Assembly (NCBI GenBank): GCA_012517355.1
Contig: JAAYVD010000139.1
Coordinates: 1 to 39,411 of the forward strand
Direction: 5' to 3'
DNA: 39,411 nt
DNA from: Candidatus Rifleibacteriota bacterium
GTDB taxonomy: Bacteria > Muiribacteriota > Ozemobacteria > Ozemobacterales > Ozemobacteraceae
Shown: piece by piece, positions 11,625 through 18,390 of the stretch
How the letters are laid out: the number at the start of each line of letters is the position of its first letter
Numbering within the stretch: position 1 is the stretch's first letter
Notes under the pieces: model-generated
The model's database searches: none
What the model saw: only the letters and a program-made list of their open reading frames with translations
What the model was told of the DNA's origin: nothing
Translations under genes and position numbers: made by a program

Positions 11625-12217
11625 GCTGGTGCGGGCGTCCGGCTGCGGGCGACCGGCTGCGGGCGACCGGCTGCGGGCGACCGGCTGCGGGCCAAGCGGT
11701 AGCGGGCGACCGATAGTGGGCCAAGCGGTAGCAGGCCTGGGTTGACCGGCCCGTTGGGGGAAAACCTCCGGCCGGCAGAATCCCGGATCAGGAATCGGCA
11801 GCGGCCGGGAAATCGCAGGCACCCGGGCAAGATGTCAGGGCCCCCCTCAAAGCTGCCTCGGAGGCGGCTTGCGGCCCCAGGTGGGGTTCGGTGCGCCTGG
11901 AAGGCCTGCGGCAGCGAAAGTCCCTGGCCCGGCAACCCGCTTCGGGGGCATGATACCGGATGTGAGGAGTCCGGTTCATGTCCTCGGGATCCGCTGGGTG
12001 GCCTGAGATGGGCGGTCGAGAGCGGGAAGTGGGGGAATTCCAGCAGGGATGGCCTGAAAACTGGCGACCGTGGGGCCGGATGGTTCCTTTTTTTCCTCTT
12101 GTGGACTGGCCATGGCCGGGCGACTGCGGGGAACGCCCCGTGCCCTTGATGGGATGGTACGGAGATTGCGGCTTTCCGGGCGTTCGCGCGCCCGCATCGC
12201 TTTCCGGAGGTTCGCCC
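11625..12217. other. Intergenic region with minisatellite
   Basis: About 590 bases with no convincing gene. It starts with the 14-bp tandem repeat at 11641-11735. The rest contains no clear hairpin, promoter or small open frame with a ribosome site. Confidence 0.5.
11641..11735 (+). repeat. 14-bp tandem repeat (minisatellite)
   Basis: Three perfect head-to-tail copies of GGCTGCGGGCGACC (11641-11682) are followed by about four decayed copies in which GCGACC drifts to GCCAAGC and GGCTGC to GGTAGC. It sits directly after the stop codon of the hydrolase gene. The repeat could expand or contract by slippage. It lacks the unique spacers needed for CRISPR. Confidence 0.85.
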
Positions 12218-12805
12218 ATGGTTCGCCCCCGCTGCTTGTTCAGGCTGATGTCCTGCCTGTGGCTGGTCACGGTGGCGTTGCCGCTGGTCGCCGCCACCTT
12301 CGACACGATCCGTCTCGAGCCGCGCCTGGCCCCGGCGGGATGGGAGAACGCCCGGCGCTACGAGATCGCCTACCTGGCGACGGGTGGCGAGGAGCTTGGT
12401 GAGCCCGATTTCCCCCTGCATGCCAAGGCACAGGAGATCGACTTCATCATGGCCGGGGTGGTCCGCGAGCTCCTGGCGCGCGAGTACGGGCCGAAGGGCG
12501 TGAAGGCCGACACCCAGGCGGTGGCCACGGCCACGGCCGACGAGATCCTTTCCCTGGCGGCCGGTCGGGCCCCGGGGCGTTCCCCCGCCTGGGACCCGGC
12601 CAATCTGGAGAACCTCGCCCGCTACCTGCAGACGGCACCAGATTCCTTGATGTTGTACAAGGCTGTTGTCCGGGTCGAAGGGGCCGACGGCAGCGTTGCC
12701 GAGGAGACCGTCCCGTTGCTGGTGCGGTTCAAGCAATGCCCCGGCCAGCGCGACCTGCTGAGCCTGTTCTTCGTCACCACCACGCCCGAGCCGGCCCGGC
12801 CCTGA
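12218..12805 (+). CDS. Exported protein of unknown function
   Basis: Not recognised. A 195-aa product from ATG 12218, chosen for the GGAGG site seven bases upstream. A signal peptide (FRLMSCLWLVTVALPLVAA) is clear. The mature part is mixed helix and strand with no Cys pair or catalytic motif I can name. A stretch with EIAYLATGGEELGEPDF and a final strand region (VPLLVRFKQCPGQRDLLSLFF) may be a periplasmic or lipoprotein-like assembly factor; this is a guess. It converges on the anchored protein gene at 12929-13594. Confidence 0.65.
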   Translation: MVRPRCLFRLMSCLWLVTVALPLVAATFDTIRLEPRLAPAGWENARRYEIAYLATGGEELGEPDFPLHAKAQEIDFIMAGVVRELLAREYGPKGVKADTQAVATATADEILSLAAGRAPGRSPAWDPANLENLARYLQTAPDSLMLYKAVVRVEGADGSVAEETVPLLVRFKQCPGQRDLLSLFFVTTTPEPARP

Positions 12806-12928
12806 AACCTGGCCCCGCCGGCCGGAGCCCACGTCACGACGGACCCCTGGGATGACCTCTCGGGGGGGGGCCGTCGGCTGTGGGCCGGACCGCGTCTGTG
12901 CCAAGGCCCCGCGGCTGGCGGGGGCGGA

Positions 12929-13594
12929 TCACTTCCAGGTCAGGGGGCAGGGCAGGCGCAGGGTCAGCAGGTGCAGGTCCTGGTCGAGGACGCGGTAGGC
13001 GTAGAGCATGGGCAGGATGTCGCCGATTTCCATGAAGACCTCCAGGGCGTCGCACTCGGCGGGGGCGCTGAAGCGGAACTCGAAGGACCCGTTGCCCCTC
13101 GGCCCGGGCATGACGGGCGACCCCAGGTTGGATCCGCCTTTGGTGACGCGCTTGCCCTTGGCCAGGGGCTTGGCATACACCATGCACTGACCGATCGAGG
13201 TCAGCCCGAAGCGGAATTCGACGGTCACCTTGTCCTTCAGAGCCAAGGTGCTGCCGGGCGCGGGCGTGATGCCGGTGACCTCGAGGAAATCGCCGGCGGG
13301 GGTCTCCACCCGCCAGAGGGGCCCCCCTGACCCGCCGGGAGCGGGCGTCGGCGCGCCAGCCGCGGGGGCGCCAAGCCCTGGTCCGCCCGCCGTCGGAGTG
13401 CCTGATGACGGGCTGCTGGTTGCCGGGGATCCCGCGGCACTCGGCTGACCGGGCAGTGTCGTGCCGGTGGGCCCTGCGGTCAGGTCGAGGGTGGTGTGCA
13501 GGGCGAGCAGGCGGCTGACCCGCACGTGGACATAGACCAGGGCGCTTCCGAAGAGTCCCAGGGCGACCAGCAGGATGAGCAACAGCTTGCGCAC
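12929..13594 (-). CDS. Membrane-anchored protein with Gly/Pro/Ser-rich linker, unknown function
   Basis: Not recognised. A 221-aa product from a GTG start (13594) preceded by CGAGGAGGAAACC. One N-terminal membrane segment (LLLILLVALGLFGSALVYV) is followed by a ~60-residue linker rich in Gly, Ala, Pro, Ser and Thr (residues ~40-95). A ~120-residue C-terminal beta-rich domain follows (FLEVTGITPAPGSTLALKDKVTVEFRF). The first strands resemble the immunoglobulin-like 'Big' or fibronectin-type folds of envelope proteins. It probably hangs outside the inner membrane. Confidence 0.7.
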   Translation of the reverse strand: MRKLLLILLVALGLFGSALVYVHVRVSRLLALHTTLDLTAGPTGTTLPGQPSAAGSPATSSPSSGTPTAGGPGLGAPAAGAPTPAPGGSGGPLWRVETPAGDFLEVTGITPAPGSTLALKDKVTVEFRFGLTSIGQCMVYAKPLAKGKRVTKGGSNLGSPVMPGPRGNGSFEFRFSAPAECDALEVFMEIGDILPMLYAYRVLDQDLHLLTLRLPCPLTWK

Positions 13595-13702
13595 GGTTTC
13601 CTCCTCGCGTAACTCCGGGCCAGTATCTGCCTGGCCTGTTCCTACCGATCATTCTAGGGAACGGTGGCCATTCGGTCAAACCCCCTGGGCGGCAGCCTTT
13701 TT

Positions 13703-13731
13703 GTGAACCCATGGACCGGTGCCACCTATCC
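13703..13731 (+). promoter_or_regulatory. Island promoter-like element, variant (GTGAAC-N17-CTATCC)
   Basis: GTGAAC at 13703-13708, a 17-base spacer, then CTATCC at 13726-13731. It lies upstream of the dead copy of the ~120-aa family and matches the element before the live copy (35154) base for base at most positions, spacer included. Confidence 0.55.
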
Positions 13732-13746
13732 GTCGCCCGAATGGAG

Positions 13747-14113
13747 ATGGACGATGGGAAGCCGGAAATGGAAACCCAACAGGAGATCGATGGCGAGTAT
13801 CCCGACCACTTCCAAAAGGTTTCGTTCCAGTTCTTCGACGCCTGCCTGCGGGCCGACGAGGAAGAAAGTCCGTCCGGGTTGACCTGGTCAGGGCAGGGGA
13901 GCAGCAGGCCGCCTTCCTGGGTCGGATTGCCCAGGGCCGTCTTCCCCTCCTGGAGGCGGACGACTCGCAACCATCGTGCAGAAGGTCAGCGCCCTCGTCA
14001 ACCGCCCCCTGGGCAGTTCGCCGGTCACCGTGGCCGACCAGATCCGTCTGCTGAACCGCCTCGATCGGTCCCTGCCCTTGGCCCCCGGCAACAATCCGGA
14101 GTGGGGGTCCTGA
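13747..14113 (+). pseudogene. Decayed copy of the FFDxCLRxD small-protein family
   Basis: This stretch aligns along its full length with the intact 120-aa gene at 35205-35567. Shared blocks are TQQEID-EY, VSF-FFDACLR-D, AAFLG-IAQG-LPLL, TIV-KV-ALV-RPL, VTVADQIRLLNRLDRSLP, and the end GNNPEWGS. These blocks fall in three different frames. One base is lost near 13870 (after CLRADEE) and another near 13965 (before TIVQKV), with a further shift near the original start. The gene is therefore inactive. The nucleotide match extends upstream over the promoter-like element, so the whole gene plus control region was duplicated. Confidence 0.85.
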
Positions 14114-14138
14114 ACGCTCCCCGATGGCCCGGCTTTCC
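14110..14138 (+). promoter_or_regulatory. Island promoter-like element, variant (CTGAAC-N17-CTTTCC)
   Basis: CTGAAC at 14110-14115, a 17-base spacer, then CTTTCC at 14133-14138, about 100 bases before folE2. It overlaps the stop of the pseudogene and differs from the exact motif in one base of the first box. It could be a chance match. Confidence 0.35.
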
Positions 14139-14162
14139 TTTTTCGGGGGATTGGATTAGGAT
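14134..14162 (+). promoter_or_regulatory. Possible housekeeping promoter of folE2 (TTTCCT-N17-TAGGAT)
   Basis: TTTCCT (14134-14139) and TAGGAT (14157-14162) are spaced by 17 bases, a plausible sigma-70 arrangement 75 bases before the folE2 start. The same ~36-bp block, with CCCGGCTTTCC and GATTGGATTAGGAT, recurs at 32616-32649. Confidence 0.45.
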
Positions 14163-14236
14163 TGCCGCAATCCCAGCGGGAAAGCGTGAAAGCGGAGGAG
14201 GGCCCACCGCCGAAGGTGGCGGCGGGGCGATGGCTG

Positions 14237-15076
14237 ATGAAGGGTTCAGGCTTGCAGGATCTGCAGAACGCTCGTGACGAGCGGGCCCTGCCGATCGACC
14301 AGGTCGGGGTCAGCGGCCTGCGGGTGCCCATCGTGGTGCTCGACCGGCAGCGTGGTCGGCAGGAGACGGTGGCCCAGATCACCCTGTCGGTGAACCTTCC
14401 GCACCATTTCAAGGGAACCCACATGAGCCGGTTCATCGAGGTGCTCAACCGGCATCGCGGCGAGGTGACGATGAACACCGTGCCGGCGATCCTGGCCGAT
14501 CTGAAAGCGTGCCTGGCGGCCGAGAGCGCCATGGTCGAGGTGGCCTTTCCCTATTTCCTCGAGCGGGAGGCTCCCGTCTCGAAGGCGAAGGCCCTGATGG
14601 ACTACGAATGCCGCTTCGTCGGCGAGGCCAACGGGCGGCGCGACGATTTCATCCTGGGCGTGGCGGTGCCGGTGACCAGTGTATGCCCGTGCAGCAAGGC
14701 CATCAGCGATTACGGGGCCCACAACCAGCGGGGCCGGCTGGAGATCCAGGTGCGGTGCCGCAAGCGGCGGTCGGGCGGTCGCGACCTGGTCTGGATCGAA
14801 GAACTGATCGAGATCGCCGAGGCGTCGGCCTCGGCCCCGGTGTTCGCCATGTTGAAACGCTCGGATGAGCGTCATGTCACGATGCAGGCCTACGACCATC
14901 CCGTCTTCGTCGAAGACATGGTCCGCAACGCGGCCGGGGCCTTGAAGAATGACCCGCGCATCTCGTGGTTCCGCATCCTGGCCGTGAACCAGGAGAGCAT
15001 CCACAACCACAACGCCTTCGCCCGCCTCGAGTGGAAACGTCCGGGTCCGGGGAAGGGGCGCCGATCGGACCGTTGA
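14237..15076 (+). CDS. folE2: GTP cyclohydrolase FolE2 (type IB)
   Basis: A 279-aa enzyme of the COG1469/FolE2 family. It converts GTP to 7,8-dihydroneopterin triphosphate, the first step of folate and queuosine-type pathways, as a zinc-independent or Mn-tolerant alternative to FolE. The start region LQDLQNARDERALPIDQVGVSGLR is typical. The family signature is clear in VTSVCPCSKAISDYGAHNQRG, with the metal-ligand Cys. RISWFRILAVNQESIHNHNAFA is the conserved C-terminal end. ATG 14237 gives the usual family length; a TTG at 14162 would add 25 unrelated residues. The gene sits alone between a pseudogene and tandem repeats, with no folate operon around it. FolE2 is commonly zinc-repressed, but I see no clear Zur site. 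Confidence 0.95.
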   Translation: MKGSGLQDLQNARDERALPIDQVGVSGLRVPIVVLDRQRGRQETVAQITLSVNLPHHFKGTHMSRFIEVLNRHRGEVTMNTVPAILADLKACLAAESAMVEVAFPYFLEREAPVSKAKALMDYECRFVGEANGRRDDFILGVAVPVTSVCPCSKAISDYGAHNQRGRLEIQVRCRKRRSGGRDLVWIEELIEIAEASASAPVFAMLKRSDERHVTMQAYDHPVFVEDMVRNAAGALKNDPRISWFRILAVNQESIHNHNAFARLEWKRPGPGKGRRSDR

Positions 15077-15114
15077 CCAGAACTGGCCGGGGGTCGGCGG
15101 GGGGTGTGGAGCAT

Positions 15115-15290
15115 GTCCCGGTGATCCCTTGGTTTGGCGAAGGTCGATCCCTGCGGTTTGCTCGGCCGCGCTGGCACGTAGACCATTCCCAGGTCATCCC
15201 TTGGTTCGGCGAACGTCGATCCTTGCGTTTCCCTTGGCCGCGCAGGTAGCCGGCCATTTCCAGGTTGCTCCTTGGTTCGCGGAAATTCCG
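15115..15290 (+). repeat. ~72-bp tandem repeat, 2.5 copies
   Basis: Copies begin at about 15115, 15190 and 15262. Shared words are ATCCCTTGGTT(T/C)GGCGAA, GTCGATCC(C/T)TGCG, TTGGCCGCGC or TCGGCCGCGC, and CCATTTCCAGGT. The third copy is cut short. It lies in the 570-base gap downstream of folE2, which has no supported gene. It is a direct repeat with no spacers of the CRISPR kind. Confidence 0.75.
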
Positions 15291-15570
15291 ACCGGAGGGA
15301 TGTCTGCCTTGCCCGCTGACGGGAAGAGGCAGTGGAACCCTGCCCCCCCCTTCCCAAGCCGCTGGAACTCTCTCGAGATAGCTCAAACACGCAATTCCAG
15401 GTGGGTCAGCCCAACACCGTTGGGTGGGTCAGTTTCCGACCGTCGCCGGCAGTGATCGGCATCTTGGTGCCACGCGGCACTCCGCAAGGCAACGTTCTGA
15501 TGCTCCGCAACGGTCGTTCCGCGTGCCCGGCCCGTCGGTCGGGAACCTCGCCGGGGCGGTGGACGGAAGT

Positions 15571-15599
15571 TTGAACCGGGGCAACCCGATGGCCTTCAG
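15571..15599 (+). promoter_or_regulatory. Island promoter-like element (TTGAAC-N17-CTTCAG)
   Basis: TTGAAC at 15571-15576, 17 bases, CTTCAG at 15594-15599, 49 bases before the LRAT-like gene. Exact match to the TTGAAC-N17-CTT motif repeated before other island genes. Confidence 0.65.
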
Positions 15600-15647
15600 A
15601 CAATAGGTGGGTCGTCATCGGATGCGACGGCCCCGAAGGAGGAGGCC

Positions 15648-16181
15648 ATGGAACTGCGGGCGGGGATGGTGATCTACGTGTTCCGCAGCGGGACGGCGCG
15701 GGCGGTCGAACTGCTCGATGACGCCAGGCCCCGGGGGCGCAGTGGCGGCCGTCCCGCGGCGCGGGGGGCCGGTTCCCCGGCCTTGGCGTGGGAGGGCGGC
15801 GGCGAGGGGCCCTTCCCTGCCGACCTGCTGCCGGCGGGCATCCTTCCCCGGCCGGTTCACGCCTGGCTGACCCTGGAGCGGTATCGGCACTACGGGGTCT
15901 ATGCGGGTCGGGGCCAGGTGATCCATTTCCACGGGGACTCGCCCGCGCGGGCGCGGATCCGGTGCACGTCGATCGCGACCTTCCGGACGGGCGCGTTCCT
16001 CGACCTGGTGGCGGGGGGTCTGCTGGGTATCCACGTCGACCCGCACATGGCGTATCCCGACGGGCTGGCGGCCGTGGTGCGGCGGGCCCGGTCCTGCGTG
16101 GGGACGGACTTCGGAGGGTATGACCTGCTGGCCAACAACTGTGAGCATTTCGCCACCTTGGTGCGCCACCGGCAGGCGTGA
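15648..16181 (+). CDS. LRAT/NlpC-P60-superfamily (NC-domain) protein
   Basis: A 177-aa protein with the circularly permuted papain-like fold of the LRAT / NC-domain group. The residue order is His, His, Cys: H81 in RHYGVYAG, H93 in VIHFHG and C165 in LLANNCEHFA. Family members transfer or cleave acyl groups on lipids or peptides. In bacteria the domain also appears as an effector in conflict and envelope systems. There is no signal peptide, so action in the cytoplasm is expected. A Gly/Arg-rich insert (residues ~28-50) is unusual. ATG 15648 follows GAAGGAGG. The gene is preceded by an exact island promoter-like element, which ties it to the small-protein genes that follow. Confidence 0.85.
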   Translation: MELRAGMVIYVFRSGTARAVELLDDARPRGRSGGRPAARGAGSPALAWEGGGEGPFPADLLPAGILPRPVHAWLTLERYRHYGVYAGRGQVIHFHGDSPARARIRCTSIATFRTGAFLDLVAGGLLGIHVDPHMAYPDGLAAVVRRARSCVGTDFGGYDLLANNCEHFATLVRHRQA

Positions 16182-16405
16182 CTCTCGGCAGCTGCCCGAC
16201 AAGGGGGCCCAGCTCGGCCGCTTCCTGTCGGACCTGCTCGGGATCCCGTGATTGGGTTGGCGGCCCGGTCGGTCCTTTCCCGGCGGTGCCGGTCAGGGTG
16301 CCGGCCCGACCTGCCCCCGGCGGCCGCCGGGCCTCACCAGGCGCATCTTCGGTGACCCCTGAACATGACGGGCAACCCGGCAACGGGCGGATCGGCCACG
16401 AAACT

Positions 16406-16434
16406 TTGAACCCTTCCCCAACTGGCTCCTTCAC
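16406..16434 (+). promoter_or_regulatory. Island promoter-like element (TTGAAC-N17-CTTCAC)
   Basis: TTGAAC at 16406-16411, 17 bases, CTTCAC at 16429-16434, only 18 bases before ATG 16452. If it is a promoter, the mRNA leader is about 10 bases and begins at the GGAGGT ribosome site. Confidence 0.65.
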
Positions 16435-16451
16435 GGTCAGGGAGGTGGCGC

Positions 16452-16814
16452 ATGAAGCAGCGGAAGAATGAGGGGAATGTCAGGAAGGCACGCCCGAAGA
16501 TCCCGGGCGTCTACGAGGAGATCGCCTGGCAGTTCTTCGACAACTGCCTGCGGGCGGACGAAGTGGCGCGGGCGGTGCGCGTCGATCTCGCGAAGGTGGT
16601 GGAGGGCCGGAATTTCTTCCTCGACCTGATCAAGAAGGGCGAGCTGACCGAGGTCGGGGAAGCCGAAGTGCTGGAGATCGTCCAGAAGGTCCTCTCCCTC
16701 GTCGACCTCCCGTTCGACGAACTGCCCGATGGGGTGTTGGAGAAGGTCCGGGAGGTGACCTGGCAGGCCGACCCGCGCTGCGCGCGTGGCAACTCGGCAA
16801 AGATGGTTTCCTGA
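16452..16814 (+). CDS. Small FFDxCLRxD-family protein (paralogue A)
   Basis: Function unknown. A 120-aa acidic, helical protein with no membrane segment. It is clearly related to the product of 35205-35567: (Q/R)FFD(N/A)CLR-D, (A/I)RVDLA(K/R)V, FL--I--G-L, E-IV-KVL-LVD-P---LP--V---(V/I)R. The pattern of conserved helices with Asp/Cys/Arg and no catalytic triad suggests an adaptor or antitoxin-like binding protein; that is inference. GGAGGT lies six bases before the start. It is followed by a Gly/Ala-rich membrane peptide and a 49-aa peptide. The paralogue at 35 kb lies next to a ParE remnant, just as this one precedes the ParD/ParE pair. Confidence 0.75.
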   Translation: MKQRKNEGNVRKARPKIPGVYEEIAWQFFDNCLRADEVARAVRVDLAKVVEGRNFFLDLIKKGELTEVGEAEVLEIVQKVLSLVDLPFDELPDGVLEKVREVTWQADPRCARGNSAKMVS

Positions 16815-16893
16815 CCGGTTCCGCCTGGCATGGCCATTCCACGGGATTCTCTCCAGGCAGGGCCTGGAAACGTGGAAACCCGCCATCCGGAAT

Positions 16894-16922
16894 TTGAACG
16901 GTCGCCGGCGAGCAACCTTTTT
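16894..16922 (+). promoter_or_regulatory. Island promoter-like element with dyad (TTGAAC-N17-CTTTTT)
   Basis: TTGAAC at 16894-16899, 17 bases, CTTTTT at 16917-16922. The first box is also the left arm of an imperfect 13-bp inverted repeat (16894-16906 with 16926-16938, 11 of 13 paired; right arm GGTGACGGTTCAA). The ~70 bases from here to the start codon align with the leader of the gene at 30099. Confidence 0.65.
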
Positions 16923-16963
16923 CCAGGTGACGGTTCAACACCATCGATGAAGGAGGAATCCAC

Positions 16964-17239
16964 ATGAACGGACGGTTTGGAGCGGCGATTGCCACCGGGA
17001 CGGCGGCGGGGGTGGCCAAGGCCACGGCGATGTACGGCGGCGCGGTGGCGGCCGCCAATGCCACGGGCCTGGCCGGCGCGGCGGCGACCTCCCATGCCCT
17101 GGCTTCCCTGGGTGGTGGCGCCCTGGTGGCGGGCGGGACCGGGATGGTCGGCGGGGTCATGACCCTGGTGGCCGCCGGCACCGGCGTGGGCCTGGTGGTG
17201 GGACTCGGCGTCCTCGTCGGCGCCCGGGTCTTCGGGTGA
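16964..17239 (+). CDS. Small Gly/Ala-rich hydrophobic membrane protein
   Basis: A 91-aa protein made almost entirely of Gly, Ala, Val, Thr and Leu. It has two long hydrophobic segments with GxxxG-like spacing (ATAMYGGAVAAANATGLAGAAA and VAAGTGVGLVVGLGVLVGARVF). This glycine-zipper-like composition is typical of peptides that pack in membranes, including pore-forming or membrane-stressing effectors. No signal cleavage site is evident. The ribosome site GAAGGAGG is strong. Directly downstream is a 49-aa peptide, and upstream the FFDxCLRxD protein. A toxin-like membrane role fits the context but is inference. Confidence 0.7.
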   Translation: MNGRFGAAIATGTAAGVAKATAMYGGAVAAANATGLAGAAATSHALASLGGGALVAGGTGMVGGVMTLVAAGTGVGLVVGLGVLVGARVFG

Positions 17240-17267
17240 GGCCGGATTGCACGAGGAGGAGAAACCC

Positions 17268-17417
17268 ATGAGCGAACTGACCAGCCAGTTGATCATCCAG
17301 CTCCTGAAGCTCTTGATCATCATCTACGGGTGGGATCCCGCCAAGGTCTTCCAGGCGGCCGCCGCGCGGTTCGGGGTCTCCCCGGGGGCCATCCGGGCCA
17401 TCTGGGAGAACCGGTAG
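17268..17417 (+). CDS. 49-aa peptide, unknown function
   Basis: Not recognised. ATG 17268 is preceded by the very strong site GAGGAGGAG and lies 29 bases after the previous gene, so the two are co-transcribed. The N-terminal half is hydrophobic (LTSQLIIQLLKLLIIIYGW). The C-terminal half (VFQAAAARFGVSPGAIRAIW) reads like a short helix-turn-helix. It could be a single-span membrane peptide or a partner of the Gly/Ala-rich protein. Confidence 0.65.
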   Translation: MSELTSQLIIQLLKLLIIIYGWDPAKVFQAAAARFGVSPGAIRAIWENR

Positions 17418-17446
17418 GCGATTCGTGGGCGTGCCCGGGACTACCG

Positions 17447-17482
17447 GTTGACGGCGGGGGTGCCTCCCCCGCCGGTGTCAAC
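17447..17482. terminator. Strong hairpin after the small-peptide operon
   Basis: GTTGAC-GGCGGGGG (17447-17460) pairs with CCCCCGCC-GGT-GTCAAC (17466-17482) around a TGCCT loop, about 30 bases after the 49-aa gene. No T tract follows, so it may act as an mRNA end protector or Rho-assisted stop. Confidence 0.55.
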
Positions 17483-17631
17483 TCCAGGATCGGTTGCCTG
17501 GGAGGGCGAGGGGGTGGGCCAGAATCTGAGCCTCTTCCGCACCTCCGAAGGAGGCGAAACGCCCTTTTGATCCTTTTAAGGTACCCTGAGGGCACGCGAA
17601 GACCGCCCCCAGATAACGGCAAGGGACAATG

Positions 17632-17659
17632 TGCTCTTCTGTGCCTGTTGTGTTACAAT
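17632..17659 (+). promoter_or_regulatory. Possible promoter of the toxin-antitoxin pair
   Basis: TACAAT at 17654-17659 is a good -10 box, 26 bases before the antitoxin start. TGCTCT at 17632-17637 with a 16-base spacer is a poor -35 box. CTGT at ~17639 and ACAG at ~17664 could be half-sites for autorepression. The region is visibly more AT-rich than its surroundings. The island TTGAAC motif is absent here. Confidence 0.35.
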
Positions 17660-17685
17660 AAGTACAGAAAAGGGGGTGTTCAGGT

Positions 17686-17943
17686 ATGGCTCCGACTTCG
17701 ACCATGACCATCCGACTTCCGGTAGACATCTTGAACCGGCTGGCCGAACTGGCCCGCTCGACGGACCGCTCGAAATCCTACCTGGCCACCAAAGCCATCG
17801 AGGAATATGTCGTCGCGCAGGAATGGCAGATCAAGGCGATCGAAGAGGCCATCCGGGAAGCTGAAGCCCCCGGCGCTGTCTTCCATGATCACGCCGATGT
17901 CGTCGCCAGGATGCGCCGTAAGATTGCCGCCAAGAAGGAATAG
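17686..17943 (+). CDS. ParD/CopG-like ribbon-helix-helix antitoxin
   Basis: An 85-aa antitoxin. Residues ~5-45 form a ribbon-helix-helix DNA-binding domain (TMTIRLPVDILNRLAELA--TDRSKSYLATKAIEEYV). The C-terminal half is the charged toxin-binding helix (KAIEEAIREAE and ARMRRKIAAKKE). As in the family, it should neutralise the downstream toxin and repress its own promoter as a dimer of dimers. GGGGGTG precedes the start. The toxin gene begins six bases after the stop. Confidence 0.88.
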   Translation: MAPTSTMTIRLPVDILNRLAELARSTDRSKSYLATKAIEEYVVAQEWQIKAIEEAIREAEAPGAVFHDHADVVARMRRKIAAKKE

Positions 17944-17948
17944 GGCGG

Positions 17949-18227
17949 GTGATCATCCGCTGGTTTCACCTGGCGCGGAAGGATCTCGACGATCTGTTCG
18001 CATTCGTGGCCCGGGACAGCCTCGCCATGGCGGAAAAGGAAGTCGACCGCGTGGTCCAGGAAGTCTCCCGCCTCCACCACCACCCCGCCCTGGGCCGGCC
18101 CGGGCGGGTGCCGGATACCCGCGAGCTGGTGATCCCCCCGTACATCGTGGCCTACCGGGCCCATGACGGCATCGTCCAGATTCTCCGGGTTCTCCACTCC
18201 GCCCGGAAATGGCCGGACCAAATCTGA
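17949..18227 (+). CDS. ParE/RelE-family toxin
   Basis: A 92-aa toxin of the ParE group. It has an N-terminal helical hairpin (HLARKDLDDLFAFVARDSLAMAEKEVDRVVQEV), the LxxxPxxGRPGRVPDTRELVI core, and the final strands IVAYRAHDGIVQILRVLHSARKWP. ParE members inhibit DNA gyrase; RelE members cut mRNA at the ribosome. The GRVPDTREL and RVLHSARKWP motifs point to ParE. Antitoxin first, with a 5-base gap, is the standard order. A second, truncated copy lies at 35613-35807. Confidence 0.9.
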   Translation: MIIRWFHLARKDLDDLFAFVARDSLAMAEKEVDRVVQEVSRLHHHPALGRPGRVPDTRELVIPPYIVAYRAHDGIVQILRVLHSARKWPDQI

Positions 18228-18390
18228 CGGGCAGGCCCAAAAGAGGAAAAGAACCACTCCCAAGTCGAAGACGCCGCCGCCGCTCAGGAAGCGATACATG
18301 ACCTTTGCGGTGACAGATTGGGGACGGCAAGCTGTGGGGCTACCTCTTTCCCGGACGTTTTCCGGCACACCTTGGTTTTTTTCCTGGCAA

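Larger units (their letters stand above)
15077..15647. other. Intergenic region downstream of folE2
   Basis: No gene. From left to right it holds the 72-bp tandem repeat, a block around 15400-15440 with GGTGGGTCAG twice (possible insertion-sequence scar, partly shared with 10337-10353), and the island promoter-like element at 15571. Confidence 0.5.

Noticed and set aside
15115-15290. Possible CRISPR-like array
   Set aside because: Direct tandem copies with no unique spacers and no cas genes.
17731-17759. TTGAAC inside the antitoxin gene as another regulon site
   Set aside because: The base run at +17 is CCGCTC, not CTT, and it lies within coding sequence.
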